64,000 nt of DNA from Rhabditoides inermis (GCA_963966185.1 CAWZYM010000332.1:172001-236000); one strand, 5' to 3'. Numbered from the stretch's first letter, positions 12,901 through 26,354 are shown. Translations and numbers: made by a program. Notes: a model not told the origin generated them from the sequence alone.

Positions 12901-15900
12901 GTATCGAATTGTCAAAACATTTAGTACACTGTATTCATATGTCATGGAAACGTTTACTTGGTTCACACAAGTAGTGTCGGTTGCAGATCCGCCAGTGGGA
13001 TCCGGTCAAGTTCGAGAAGGTGCAGACGCTGGAGCTGCACTCGGCCGAGATTCGCTGTCTCGCGCAGAACCACTCGGGCAATATGATCGTGCGTTGTTGT
13101 TGTTTTGTTGCTTGTTGATCTTATTCTTGTATAGGTGATTACACTGCGTAGGTATTCAAAGCCGTAAGCGTTTCGAATTGATTCCTAAAAATATGTTTAT
13201 CAGTGGAAGGTTGAAACATATATGCATACATGTTTTGTAATAATATTGTGTCTTTGCAGCTGTCAGCCTCACACGACAAGTCGCTGCGTGCGTGGGAGCT
13301 GACCGAGGAGATCATTGTGCTGCAGGAGGAGGAGGAGATGGAGAGGGAGAAGGTACGAGGGAAGGAGGCAGTTCAGTTGTAGCGGGGATCTTATCATAGC
13401 TCAATGACGTCTGTATTGGGACAGGGGAGTAAGTCAGTGATAAAACATGATGATTCCCCGTCCAAGATGTCGTCGTGTCGGTTTTTTTCTACTACTAATC
13501 TCTTCTCGTCAATTATTGTACTCCGTGTTTGATTCATACCACAATCGTGTTAAGCGTATTTTTGAACGCGTCCAACTCCCTTCTCTAGGAATACGAGGCT
13601 CGCCTTCTGGACGAGGACGACGTGGTTCCGGGGGAGTCGGCGGAGGGAGAGACGGGGCTTGCCGCGGCCAAGACGGCCAGCAGCGTCGTGTCGGTGAGTG
13701 GAGAGGCAGGGGAAGGGAGAGAGAGAGAGAGAGATAGAGATGGAACTGTGCTTGTTTGAGACGGAGAACATTATCGACGCGGTGGACATTGTGCGCAACG
13801 AGCGCGTGCAGCAGGCCGAGGATGCGGAGGTGAGAGGGGAATGGGGCGAGCAAGTATGGTGGTATGAGTGAGGAGATCCGTAATATCCGTGAGATGATGT
13901 CTATGTTCGTGTGTTCGCGAAATTGTGCAATGCGTCTTGGGGTAGTGAAGTTTTATGAGTGTTGCGTATTTCTTGCACTTTCTCTTTTTTTGTGCATTGA
14001 CTGATACCACTCTTGTTGAATAGAATAGTAGAGTGTAGAGTGAAGAAGAATGTGTCACTCTCGTGTATACTCTCAAATGTTTCCTTGCAGCACACCCCCC
14101 ACCCTCTGATCAAGGCGTACGGCAGCAAGTCGCTCGACCACTTTATCGTCGACACCATGGCCCGCGTGCGCAGCGCGTAAGTGGGGGGACTTAAATGTTT
14201 TCCTTTATTTTTATTTTGTAAATAAATTTGAAGGTATTAAATTTGAGCGTGATACTTATTTCTTGTGTTCTAGGTTAGCCTAGCGTAGGATTGGAGTTAT
14301 TTAAGATTACTTTATTCAATCAGAACGTGATACGTATTTTCTGTACCCTTTAAGCTATGGCTGGGACTAGACATTATTTTTTGTAGTCTAGTCTTACTGT
14401 TCCTTTCATTATCGTCATTCAGTTCTAATCAGTCTATTACAGCAACCTGGAGCGCTCTCTGCTGCTCGTTCCCCTCTCGTACGTGGCTGACTTGCTGTGT
14501 TCTCTTAGTGCCGTTCTGGCCAAGCAGTACAAGGTCGAGTTCTGCGCCCGTACAGCCATCTTCCTCATCAGGTGCGTGGAGTGGAGATGTGAAGTCTTGG
14601 AAGCAGGTTGAACCATGTTGTGAGTCTACCTCATTGAGTGAGTGATAAGTCTTGGCAGCAGGTTGAGCAATGTTGAGCGAGTCTTCCTCATCAGGCCCGT
14701 GTCTGAGGAGATCGCGAAGGTTTCGATGATTTGATTTTTGGCTATGGAGTGTGGCGCGTAGGTGTGTGGTGCGTGTTTTTAAATTAGATTTTTTGTGTGT
14801 TTTCTAGGCTAGCCTAGAGTAGTATTGACGTTGTTTATTATTGAAGATTGAAGGTATTAGTTTTGAGCGTGATACTTATTTACTTATTTTTTGTGTTCTA
14901 GGTTAGCCTAGCGTAGGATTGGAGTTATTTAAGATTACTTTATTCAATCAGAACGTGATACGTATTTTTTGTACCCTTAAGCTATGGCTGGGATTGGACT
15001 TTTTTTTGCTCTTACTTTTAAACACGAAACATGTTCTAGGCGGCTCTAGTTGAAGATTAATGTTGTGTTGGTAGCTTGAACATTATGTTTACGGTAAAAC
15101 ATATTTGGTCCGGTTTATTATTTATTGCATCTTAACTCTCATATCATGGATGTATAACAGTATATGATGGGTGGAGAGAGAAAAATATGATGACTGTATC
15201 ATCTGTGTCCAGGGTGCACCACTCGCACATGATCAACTCTGTGGAGATGCTGCCGGTGCTGGAGCAGCTGAGGAAGGAGATGCCCAGCACGGTGGAGAGG
15301 GTGCGGGTCAGTGGGGAGGGGGAGGAAGGAGAGAGAGAGAGAGGGGAGGGGGTTGAAGGAAAGGTAGAGGTCGGAAGTCTGAAGAGTGGAGATTTCGAAG
15401 CTCTATTTGTGATGAAATGATGGTTATACGTTTCAAAATATCATTAGGTCACCTGAAGTGTTATTTCCGTTAATGCATTGTCTATAACCAGAACGAATCT
15501 TATATCGTTAGAGAGTAGGAGAGTACTGTGATTGGTGATGTTTCGTCGTGTAGTCGTGTTGTTGTAAATAGGTTTCATTATGTTTTAATAATGAATGACT
15601 CGATATTGCGATCAATGCGTTGTCGTTGGATAGTAATATATCAATTATTTCTATTCAGGACGTATGCGGTCTGAACCTCGCTGCCCTCAAGTACCTCCAG
15701 CTGGAGCTAGAGGAGCAGCAGGTCCGTATCGATTTATTGATTATTGTTTTTTTCTGCTAGTTAAAGAATCGAAACAGGATTACGTTGTGTCAAGTCGGGT
15801 GCACTTTCTGCGAGTGTGTGGCTAACGTGATTCTCTCTTTTTAGGACGTGAAGCTGTTCGCGGATGTGTCAGCTCTCGGCGCGACGAAGAAGGGGGGAAA

Positions 15901-15943
15901 GAAGAAGAAGGAGAGGACGGCTATCATCAAGGCCAACACCTAA
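3930..15943 (+). CDS. WDR3: WD repeat-containing protein 3 (UTP12/DIP2 family), complete multi-exon gene
   Basis: Nucleolar WD40 protein of the small-subunit processome, needed for 18S rRNA maturation (known for the family). The start at 3930 gives [10 protein letters not shown], the conserved family N terminus. About 27 exons were traced in phase: 3930-4085, 4173-4293, 4454-4548, 4765-4883, 4956-5034, 5335-5445, 5640-5723, 5912-6013, 6268-6371, 6570-6717, 7038-7139, 7269-7346, 7544-7663, 11467-11539, 11658-11763, 11974-12050, 12146-12267, 12559-12659, 12738-12807, 12987-13088, 13260-13352, 13589-13693, 13740-13829, 14091-14176, 14443-14571, 15213-15306, 15659-15721 and 15845-15943 (stop TAA). 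WD-type blades such as S-I-I-L-W-D and K-S-I-K-V-W are clear. A K-rich segment occurs mid-protein ([11 protein letters not shown]). The C-terminal exons match the helical Utp12 domain and end in a basic K-K-G-G-K-K-K-K tail. The intron at 7664-11466 holds an entire transposase gene. The intron at 13694-13739 is only 46 bp and almost pure purine. Confidence 0.93.
8318..10900 (+). CDS. DDE (IS630/Tc1-mariner superfamily) transposase-like gene nested in a WDR3 intron
   Basis: Six exons join in phase (8318-8383, 8448-8562, 8722-8856, 8901-9046, 9227-9759, 9952-10900) to give 647 aa with no stops. The first four exons (about 154 aa) are rich in P and S. The fifth holds a basic region, probably DNA-binding. 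The DDE core has [16 protein letters not shown] and [12 protein letters not shown]. About 88 residues separate the second D from the E, against roughly 34-40 in classical Tc1/mariner enzymes. The tail is acidic. The 192-bp intron at 9760-9951 has no in-frame stop, so unspliced RNA would add 64 residues; splicing restores L-I-L-W-R-S-R. AATAAA follows at 11026. No terminal inverted repeats were found by eye, so it could be an immobile or domesticated copy. An acceptor CATAG lies shortly before the ATG. Confidence 0.85.
11026..11031 (+). promoter_or_regulatory. Poly(A) signal of the nested transposase gene
   Basis: AATAAA lies about 125 bp after the TAG stop codon of the nested gene, so that gene can form its own 3' end inside the WDR3 intron. 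Confidence 0.5.
11163..11405 (+). repeat. tRNA-headed SINE-like repeat
   Basis: The head has A-box-like TAGTGCAGTGG and a B box GGGTTCGAGTCCC. The body contains an inverted GCATGCGAGTGGG...GCATGCGAATC pair with GGGGTTAGCAAGCCCCGCC between. It ends with GGCATGTGGGATCCAAGTCGACTATAAC, the tail it shares with the repeats at 1944 and 2240 (GGATCCAA..CGACTATA). It is not a functional tRNA, because there is no paired acceptor stem. Confidence 0.7.
14230..14371 (+). repeat. Intronic direct repeat, copy 1
   Basis: About 140 bp starting GAAGGTATTA and ending GCTATGGCTGGGA. It is nearly identical to 14849-14999 and lies upstream of the WDR3 exon at 14443-14571. Confidence 0.9.
14849..14999 (+). repeat. 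Intronic direct repeat, copy 2
   Basis: Second copy of the repeat at 14230, with a small insertion. The two direct repeats flank the WDR3 exon 14443-14571. A short third partial match (CTAGGCTAGCCTAGAGTAG) lies just before it at about 14805. Confidence 0.9.
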
Positions 15944-16777
15944 GAAGACCACCCACGAATGGACCACCCATAGAGAAGAGAGGAGTATTGTATATTCACG
16001 CTTGATTGTTTCCCCAATTGTTGACTGTTAGCGTTTCTTTTTTGTTGATTGTTAGAATTGTCAGTTTTGTTACCGCGTTGTTGATGATTTGTTGATTGAA
16101 TGAATGTGTGTTTTGGATGTTGAATGTGGGTGGAGGAAGTGTGTTGTGTTGTTGTGGTTAGACTCCACTGTGATATCTGAAGAGGAGAGAGAGAGGGAAT
16201 GTGTTAGTCTGGGAATGGAGAGGTATCTCAGTAGTGGTCGAAGAGAAAGCGAACGTCTCGCTGTCGCTGGTGTCTCAATTCTCATGCATCGTTTCCTCGT
16301 CGCCATGGCCTGGCGCTCGCCCGAGGGCTCCGCGACGCGTGTGCCGCGCGGTGCGGTCGATCAGCTGGCGCACGCCCAATATGCCCTCGAGCCTCGTCTC
16401 ACTCTCTCCCCTCTTCTATGTTTTGCATTTCCATTCGTGGAATTCGCCTCCGAACTAATCTCAACGCCCGTGCCTTGCCACTATTGTATAGTCTCACATC
16501 GTATAATTACTTTCATTATGAGGTGAGAGTTCTATCATTATTGGCATGCGTTTTTTTTCTTCAAATTATTCAATTGTTTCAGTTCTATTGTCTGCGTTTT
16601 CCTAATTGAGAGCAGCCATGGCGGCCCCACGTCCCACTAACGGTCAGTGATGTTTGGATGTAATAGTTTGTCTCATGTTCTATGCTTCGTGTTTTATGGA
16701 GTGTAGTAGCGATGTCGTGTAAAGGGTTTCCCGCGAGGGAGTGGTTATTAGCCGGAATCAGGTGTGGAGAAGAGAGA

Positions 16778-16821
<44 letters not shown>

Positions 16822-17405
16822 GAGAGAGAGGGAGAGGGAGAGAGACGCGTGCGAAGACTGTTGTCTCGGACGATTAGCGACTACTTTGTTGCAAAACTTC
16901 TCGCACTTTTCCCGGCTTTTGAGGCGAGCGGCGAAAAAAAGAGAGGAGAGCATTTTGTGTGCTGTGTTTATGGATTTTGACCATTCGAACGACTCGTTTT
17001 TTGTATCTAATTTTCGAGAGTGCTGCGTTCGCCCCTAGAATTGTGGAAATGACATGTGTTGCATAGAGTGTAGATATATTTGGAAAAGAGAGAGAAGAGA
17101 GAGAGATGGAGATGGAGCTATGACATTTTTTCGTATGCATGTTCATCTCTGTTGAGTGAGTGTTATTGGGGATGTGAGCACATGTATTTGTGGTGTCATA
17201 TTTTCTCCAGTTTTGTGTGAGGCGAAAACATATTCGAGAATGAGAAAATGAGAGTTTGTGAGATAGAGAAAAAGAGAGAGAGAGAGAAAGTGAGAGAGAG
17301 ATCGTCATTTTGAAGTGGCACAATGAATGTGGCTAAGATTGCGCGAAGCGCGTGGGTCGTTTTGACAGAAGACCAGACACTTGGGTGGATGTTTGGTGGC
17401 TGGAT

Positions 17406-17455
<50 letters not shown>

Positions 17456-17920
17456 TGGGTGGTCGGAACATTGATATAGGAGGGAAGAGAACCAACATCG
17501 ATTGTTCTTTTATGTCGCCTCGCGCTTCCCTATCCTCTGTTTGTTCTAGATTGCAAGCCTGGAAATTAGTCGGCTGCTCATGAAACGATGATCTCCCGCG
17601 ATGTGAGATTGTTTGGATTGTGACTTTGCAATGAGATGAGATAATACATGCATCCGGGCAAGAGAGTGGAGCGCGCAGAGAGCCAAGGGAGATGAGAGAG
17701 TGTGGCGGAGAGGAGGGTGATGAGGGTGAGAGAGGGCGAAATTGAATCGGATGGGCACTAGCAGCGAGCTGGCAGCACAATCTGCGCGTTTTGGTGGAGA
17801 TTGTGTTTGTTGCAAATGTGTTCTACTTATTTTGTTCTTCTTTCAAAGTAGGAAAAGAATCCATTCATCGATTTGTGTTTTGTAAAGTTGTAAAGTACGA
17901 TATAATTGTTTCGTCTTTCA
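15944..17920. other. Intergenic region between WDR3 and the biotin ligase gene
   Basis: It holds the WDR3 3' UTR (no perfect AATAAA seen) and GA microsatellites at about 16779-16845, 17270-17300 and 17409-17450. A GC-rich patch at about 16290-16410 is open on both strands but lacks convincing splice sites. A short ATG segment with a GTCAGT donor at about 16618-16645 could be an upstream exon of the next gene, but its phase does not fit the exon at 17922. Confidence 0.6.
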
Positions 17921-17930
17921 GTATGCCGCA

Positions 17931-18987
17931 ATGATCGTGTTTGTGTGGTCGCTCGTCTCGAGCGTCGTTGATCTGACCAGGCGACACAGGCTACAGGTAA
18001 TAATTTAATAATTTAAATTATACTAAAGTGCGCTTAATATTTAGTAGTTTTTGATTATGATTAGCTTGGTGGTCCGATGTGCTGGTATCCTCATAGGTCA
18101 CGATCTTGAAATGATTGCAATGAAAACATTTTGATGAATGAGAATGTTCCACTAATCATTCGCTTCACAGTGTGATGTAATTGAATTGTATGCAAGTTGG
18201 TGCAATACTTGATCAGCCATGTCGGAATAGTCAAGAAATGCACCTTATTTAGTCGAGGTTCCTCTAACTGTGCCAAATGACAAAGACACGCATTTCAGCG
18301 AGCTATCGAGCACTTTCTCTCGGAGCAGGAAGAGAAGCGGGAGAGGATGCTGCTGTGTCGGAGGATCGGACAGGAAGTGTGAGTGGTTCGATTAGTGTTT
18401 CAAGTACGTTTCATGCAATGCATATGCTATGGAGCGTGACGTAAGCTAATGTTTAGCTTGATATTTCACGTGTACGAATATCGCTGTGGCGCAGAGTACA
18501 CAACGATATGATCGGGGGGATACCTTTACCTTCACCTTTACAACGAGATGATTGATACGGTTTGCAGTCTTCGCGGCGTGTCCTCGTCGTCGAGCCTCGC
18601 CCGCTTCGCATCCGCCCCGTCGCTACACAACCAGGTCGGAGAGAGTTTAGAACTTTGTCCGGTGCATTTGATTTGTGATCGAAAGATGAGTGATTTGCAG
18701 AGCGGATGGTAGCGAGTTCAATATTGTTTGATTTGATCTAGGATATGTTTTTAGGAATATTGTAGATTGCGTATTTCCATAAACCACACTCATTGGAATG
18801 TGAAACGAAACATATATAAATGACATTTTCCTTGCAGGTGGAGGAGGAGCAGCCGCTGTACCAATGCGAGCAGGGCGAGGTGCTGGCGACGGGGTGTGAG
18901 GTGAGGGGGGAGAGAGGGAGAGAGGGAGGAAGGAGGGGGAGGAGGGGGGGGGGGCGAGAGAGGGGAGAGAGAGGGGGGGGGGGTTGT

Positions 18988-19029
<42 letters not shown>

Positions 19030-22000
19030 GGGGGGAGATTCCTCATCTTGCAGCGCCTTCTCGCCACCGACTGGCGCATGTCTGCCGCTCCCGCGCCTTC
19101 AGCAGACAGACTCGTCTACTTTGTGGCCGAGGCTGACCCGGTGGAGAGAGGGGAGAGGAGGAGGGAGGGAGGAGCAGGAGGAGACAGAGACATGCAAGCA
19201 GAAACGGTCTATGTGAGTGTGGTATCTACAATTCTTTATTCAGATTAGATTTTGAGATTTTTTGAGATGAAAGTAAACGGATGATTTGTTGTGGTTTAGG
19301 CAGCGGGATTCTTAGAGTGTTGCTGAAACGTATTAAAGGGAGTGTACACTCTGAATTCCGAAGTTGAGTTAGCACCGGGATGTGAAAATATGTTGGAAAC
19401 GACTCAGTTTTGTCAATACAACTATTTGCTGAAAATGTCTGCAAGTTGGTGAAAATTGAGCGCGAAATGTATCAAAATGCAGAAATTGGTGCCAATTGGT
19501 GCCAATTTTCAATGTTCAACCGAATTTTTCATCGACTTATAGATATCTCCGACACATAGTTGCATTGACAAAAGTACATCATTTTCAACATAATTTCACA
19601 TCCCGGTGCTAACTCAACTTCGAAATTCAGAGTGTACACTCCCTTTAAACGTATTGAAGCGGGACAAGGCAACATTGGAAAATCTAGTGTCATTAGGATG
19701 ATATGGTGAAAGTGAAACTTGTATCGGATGGGTTTTGGATTCATGTGCAATATTGAAAATGTTCAAATGACTGACTCTCAACGCCCTTCACACGAAGAAA
19801 GGAAACAATTGTCTTTTACTTTGATGTCGCAATTTACCGCTATTTTTCAGCTCTCTCGCGTGTGTTCGCGGGTCGGCTGGCATCGCACCCTCGCTGGCAG
19901 GGCACTATTCTGCTGCACACCACAAGTGTTGGCAGAGGTGCGTGTCAGTTTTTTTTGGTCGCAGTGGTTTCGGCACGCGGTGTTTTGAACGAAATCCAAA
20001 ATGGTAAAGGGAAGGTAAACCTAAATTATAAGTTTGCAGGTGTTGTTCGCGTGGAGCGAGCGAAAGCTGCGAGAGGACAGCCACGGCGGGCTGGTGCAGC
20101 GCATACACAGTGGGTGGTCCGGTTATCGATCGATTATCGATTGATTTGCTGGCATTTTTGTCGTAAGAGTCCCGTGTGTATTGACTAGCCGTTTCTATTT
20201 TCGGACGTACCAAGCATAGGAAACCTATTATTGGTGTTGGAAAGAGATGCAGCGCATACACCGCTTATCGATTAGAGACGTTAATTATCGATTGGTTTGC
20301 TGGCATTTTTTCGAGTCGGAAGAGTTCCGTGCATTTATTGTTTAGCCTATTCTATTTTTGTACGTACCAAGTAAAGGAAACGTATTATTGGTGTTTAGTG
20401 CAGTGGGGGTGTCAGCTGTAGGAAGAACATTGATTCATATGCTGTCTTCTAACTGTCGTATGGATTGTAAATTTTTCGCAATATTAAAATCCGAACACCT
20501 AATAAGGTTTTTTTTTTCAAAATGTCATATAGTTCTATGCTCGCAACAGTTGCGCGCGGTGGGGTGTATCAGAGGAAGACGGAGAGTCAGCTCTCGGCAA
20601 TAGCGCGCAAAACAAGAGAGACAGACGGTTATGGCACCGTATTTCGAACTGCAAGCGAGGTAGATCGAAAACTATCGCTCTGGCGCCGAGTATATTCATT
20701 TATCTTTCCAGCAGTGTGGATGGGCAAGGTGACCAGGTGTTTGAAAAAAGATGTTTTTCTATCTGAATATGACAATTGATTTCATTTGATTTCATGCGAT
20801 CATGTGATAATGATCATTTCCTCTACCATCTCCTTGCAGCCGTGTGGATGGAGCAGGCGGCCCCATCGACAGGCAGAGAGGGCATGTCCAACGCGGTCGC
20901 CCTCCTGCCACAACACAAGTGGGTCGGGTGCCTTTCGATTCATTGATTTATTGATTCATTGATTTTGTGTCTGATAATTGATCCGTTGTTTCATTGCCAC
21001 AAGTGGGTAGCGGTGGTGTGAATGCTTTCATTATGCTTTCTTCCTGATGCATTACGTCGAAATCAGTCTTACGCGTGACTAACTAATACCAGGCCAAACC
21101 AAACGTGAGTCGGGTGTCTTTCGATTTTTTGATTGGTCGATCAAGTGGTGTAATTGATGTGGCACTATTTCCCTCCCAGCAAAGGTCGAAATATGCGTTT
21201 AGGGGTGAAAACAAAACTAGTAGTGCACACTATTTTCACTTAGAGACTCGAGACGTATGGGTGGTATCAATAACAATCTTACAGTTTTTTTTTTTGCATT
21301 ACATTGAAATTTGAAATACGGCCGTCTCCTTGGACTATTGGTATCTGTATGAGCCAGGAAAATATCTACACTCGTTGAAGCGCGTTTTTTATTGGACTTG
21401 TCTGCAACACATTTTTTCGCACAGTTACTCAACATTTGTACTTTGCGGTTCATTAAGATTTCTACGTCCAATCTGTCTAGTCATTAGTAGCTTACTATAG
21501 TTCTATGCTCTCAATAAGTTGCGCGCGGTGGGGTCGATCAGAGGAAGACGGAGAGTCAGCTCACGGCAATAGCGCGCAAAACAAGAGAGGCAGACGGTTA
21601 TGGCACCGTATTTTGAACTGCAAGCGGGGTAGATCGAAAACTATCGCTCTGGCGCAGGCTATAACGCCGTTGACTGACTTGGGAGTTGTCGTCGTTCACG
21701 GTGTGTGAGAGATAGAAGAGTAGGAGAGAAGGAGGCTGTAGGAGAGTACTCTCCTCTCCTCCTGCAGGTCGTCCTCCCTTGCCTCGTCCCTGCTTGCCCT
21801 GCATGCCCGTCCCCTGCCCCTCCTAGAGCAGCTCTTCTGGGGAGACGGACACGGCAACGCATTCACGCAGGCATTGAGGAGCAGGTGGGCACTGAATGAT
21901 CAGAAAGTATACGCAAATGATTCTGCATCCATTATTAACAGTGTTGAGTTGCGCACCGAGTTTTTTTTTTACATGAAACATGCTGTCAGGTTTTGCCGAT

Positions 22001-25000
22001 GGCGAGTTTTTGTATTCTTAGCATTGAAGAGAGTATGAGAGTAGGTTACGGGGTTTTATGTCGAATTTGTGAATGTGGCAACATTTTGTTGTCGTTCTAT
22101 TCCTTCTATGTATATAATCCAAAGGAGAAGAGAGAATTGCATTTTCGCACGACTACTGATTTTTGGTTGAAGATTGACGCATTCCCGTATAATTTGTACA
22201 TCGATTCGGGAAATTGAGAGAGAGAGAGAAAGAGAGAGAGGAAGGGAGAAGGAGAGAGAACGAGAAGTTATTTACTATTTACGGGCAATTGCCATTGGAC
22301 GATAGCTGGTATTCAGCAGACTATTAGCTGTGATTATGTCCCAATACTATTAACGTTTACTATTAATGTATATTCGATATTAGTTATTGTTTCCAGATTT
22401 GTCAGCGAAGGCGCTCTCAACGGAGAACCTGGTGCTTTCGTCCTTCCCAGGTATTCATTTATCGATTATTTTACTATTCCTCTTTTCTATAAAGTGTAAC
22501 CATGTGTATGATACATCACGAGTGCGAATAATCTCCTTTTGAAATGAATATAAGAGACTCGAAGTATTACGATGCTTCTCGAAATGGAGAGAGATAGAGA
22601 AATGGAGATGTAGAGAGATAACGAGAGAGATCGCATAAAGTAAAGACATCGAGAAGAGTAATCGTAGTAGAGATAGGGCAAAGATTCTCTTGCCTTTCTC
22701 TCTGCCCTGTCACTAGGTAACTGCTCTTCCCCTTTTCAACTAGTAATCACTATCGCTTCTGCAACTCTGTAATTACCAGTGGCTTCTTCGTTTTCCCACC
22801 GCTTTTTGCGATGTGGAAGCTTCGCAATCGTATTATTTAACTACAACGTTTTTTGACTATTCTTTGTACTTACGTGATTGCTGACACTGTTTCTTCGAAT
22901 CAATCGTATTATTTCGTTTTTGCTAATTGTTGTTCATTTATTCGCTGTCCGCTGTCGTATAAATTAAAATTCGTGAGTTGAAATTTAGTAATAGCGGTGA
23001 AACGTAACTTTAATGATTTATGCGTAAGTTCGGATGATTTACTGACTGCTATTTTACAATAGCAATTCTTCTTCGACATGGGCTCTGCGCGGCGGCCCAG
23101 CGTTTCTCACAGGGGCAACTTAAATGAACATGGTTCTATTCGCCCTGCGTCGTTATTGTCAAATACACTGAAATTATACATCTGAATATCTGAATTCGTT
23201 ATTTCTCCCTATCCTCATTTCAGATATAACCATTCCGGATAAATTATTGATTGAAACGATTTAAAATCATACACTGAAACAATTGCAGATCGCTGCTCAC
23301 CGACCGCCGGCGGAATAGGAGCGAGTGCAGCGAGGCGCAGTCCCTACCGCCACCCACGAGAGCGAGGAGTCCCCTGGCCATTGAGTATACGGGAGCAGGA
23401 GGAGGAGGGGACATTGAGAGCAAGGTGGGGCAGAGATTGTCCTCTCTTTGTAGGTGCTAAATTGGTTGTTCACTGAAAGTTTTTTGTTGTTCCGACAGGA
23501 GCTATTAATGTGCGCTGTGGTTCTACTAGCGCTGTGGTATCGCCGTGAATCGTATTATTTGTTTAACGCATTATTCAATTTTGTTCATCTCGGTTTTTAC
23601 TGTCGGCGTGAAACGTAAAACGTTGTAGTTTTCAAATGATCCAACCTGTAGCATTCATATCGGAAATTTGACCTATCGTCGTTCAGTGAAGCACATCGGA
23701 CTCACGACTCACCTTATATCATGTTTGCAGTGGAATGCGTTGTATTGACCACTCATCTCTTTTTTCAGTACAGTTAATTGTACCTCTTCTTTTTTTCAGT
23801 GGAGTGCTCGGTGCAGTGAGCCGGTGTCGTTCCGGGAGAGACGCGAGTACGCAGCCTCCCTGCCATCACCAGGATCCACCGCCACACTAGCTGAGGAGGG
23901 GAGTGGGAGAGAATCGGACAGGGATCGGTGGGTGCGGGGGGGAGATGATTAGAAAATTCGTCCTTGCTCCTTACTGCGATGTTTCCATAGTTGTTGTCAT
24001 TTACACTATTTGGGAGAGTGAGAAGAGAGAGAGAGAGAGAGAGAGTATGCTTTCAGATCTCTGGAGCGTCGTTCGTTCATTGAGCAGACTCGGCGGCAGA
24101 GGGAGCGATTCGATCGATTCGACTACCGCACGCTGCCCAGTAGCTATCGGTGCGTTGGCGTATTTTAGTGGGCGGAGCATATGGGGGCGGGCCGGTTGAA
24201 GAGTAGAGATACGAATTGGGACTCATGTACTTGATTAATTTTCGAGTTTTAATTTTTCAAACGGTGAGGAATAACGCATTGCCAAGTAGTAGTCGTAGTA
24301 TGGTGTAATAAAAACGTGAAACTGAAGAAAACTGTGTAAAGTGTGTTTCATTTTCAGCACCCCAAGTCTCCCTCCCTATCTGCGGCAGTTGGAAGAGGAG
24401 GAGCGGCGGAAGCGAGAGAACAGGTAGGGTCTCTCACTCTTTCTCTCCCTCCCTCCCCCTCTCTTTCTCTCTTTCCCTCTCCCCCCCCCCCCCTCTCGCG
24501 CTCTCTCTTTTTTTCTCTTCGTTTGGTTATGATGTCTATTCGATTACATGGGAATTAGAAGTTAATTCGATCATTTATGCGTTCAATCGTCACTCATTCA
24601 TTCGACTTGCCACCACAGCAACAAACGCATAGAACAACAAAGAACAGTAGGGCGAGAAAGAGAAAGCCGGCGGTGACTTGGGAGGGTTTGTTGGGGAAGA
24701 AGTGGGCGGGGCGTGTGGGGGCGGGCCGGTTGCAGAGGGGCGCGCGGCAGCAGCACAGCGAGACGTGCGTGGGTCCGAGTCGGTCGGGCGAGGAGAGCGA
24801 GAGCGAGGAGCAGGCGCGGGTGGTGCTGGAAAATATAACCCAGTAACCCAGTAACCCAGTAACCCAGTAACCCAGTAACACTGGGTTATTGGTGAAGCAG
24901 GCGCGGGTGGTGCTGGAATGGGAAAGAGAAAGATGGAAGAACAGCAATGTCTATGTTTCGAGCTTTGTTCTTGAATGCGCTGGCGAGTGATGTAGTCAAA

Positions 25001-26354
25001 ATATTGTATTTTGAAAAAAAAACTTTTGGGTTTTGCTTTGGATATCGTGTTAGTGGTTCTGTTTAATCAACGGGTTATTGGCTTATCGTAAAACGATCAC
25101 ATTGAGTGATTGAAGAGATAGAAGAAAAGGAATGTACGCATTGTTGATCTGTCCATCACACAAATACTGCGAGACTGAGGGAGGGAGAGAGAGAACGAGA
25201 GAGAGAACGAGAGAGAGAACGAGAGACAGAACGAGAGAGAGAACGAGAGAGAGAACGAGAGAGAGAGAGGGGGGAGAGATGGTTCTCACGCGTTGTTGCT
25301 CTCCCCGTCGCACATGTGTTCGACTGCGTGTATGAGTGGGGCGATGTGCAGTCCGTTGGGGTGAGGTGGCAGGCGGGCGAGGGAGGGGATCGACTCCCCG
25401 CAGAGAGAGATGAGGGAGGGAGGGGAGAAGGAGAAGGACAGCGTCTGCAAGGGATACGTATTGTGGTGATAGTTTTCGAAAATTGTCAGTATGAGGGTTC
25501 CTCCCTGAGAAGGCGAAGGACAGCGTCTGCGAGGGATACGTTTCAAGAATGAATAATATGACAGTTTGGATTTGAGATGGACAATGAGTCCAATTTGTTG
25601 TGAGAACAGTGTCCGGAAAGGATGAGTAGAGCATATTGTGGTGATAGTTTTCAAGAATGGACAGTGTGAGGGTTGGGATTCGGGATGGCCAAATCGTTTT
25701 TGGCGGGAAGAGAGGGTCTGTAAGGGATGACTTGTACGTCGTGTGTGTTAGGTCATGGTCAGTATCATCTATACGCCCTTCGCATCTTTCAAATGCGAAT
25801 ATAACTGTGTTTTTGCGATGTTTTGTAGTTTCGAAAATACTGACCGCACTTTTAGCAAGATATGTTTCAAGAACGGATTATTTGGATGATTGGGTTGGTC
25901 TGATAATATTTACGCTTTAATCAGTTGAAATCGTACCAACAACCCGCAGTAAGTGGAATGACGACAGTCGGTGATGGACTGGTTGGAGAGGGGCAGGAGC
26001 GCGCTGCAAGGAGAGGTACTGTAGACTGTAGGATACTGTAGTGTTCAAAGTGTATACATGTACATGTACTGTCAAACATGCATACTTTGGATAGTGTAGA
26101 AAATAGTTACCGTATCTCGTTGATGATTATGTGAGCATCATCTGTTGTAAAGTGTGTTTCGCATTTGAGGGAGAGGGTGAAGGGGAGGAAAAGGAGGAGA
26201 AGAAGGAAGAGCAAATGCATAGCGACCGGTTCGAAATGGGTGAACGCGCGGAAATGATCACTTTCTGTTTCTCTCGTCATTTTGTTATCTCGTTTTCATT
26301 CGGAATTCTCTTCAGACCACAAGTACGCGTGGAGGAGTCTACGCCGCGCAGAGT

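Noticed and set aside
16290..16410. Coding exon in a GC-rich patch
   Set aside because: Open on both strands but no polypyrimidine acceptor or donor fits either reading, and no neighbour exon was found.
25187..25268. CRISPR-like array
   Set aside because: Low-complexity GA repeat without unique spacers, in a eukaryotic intron; the 48716-49150 minisatellite was rejected for the same reason.
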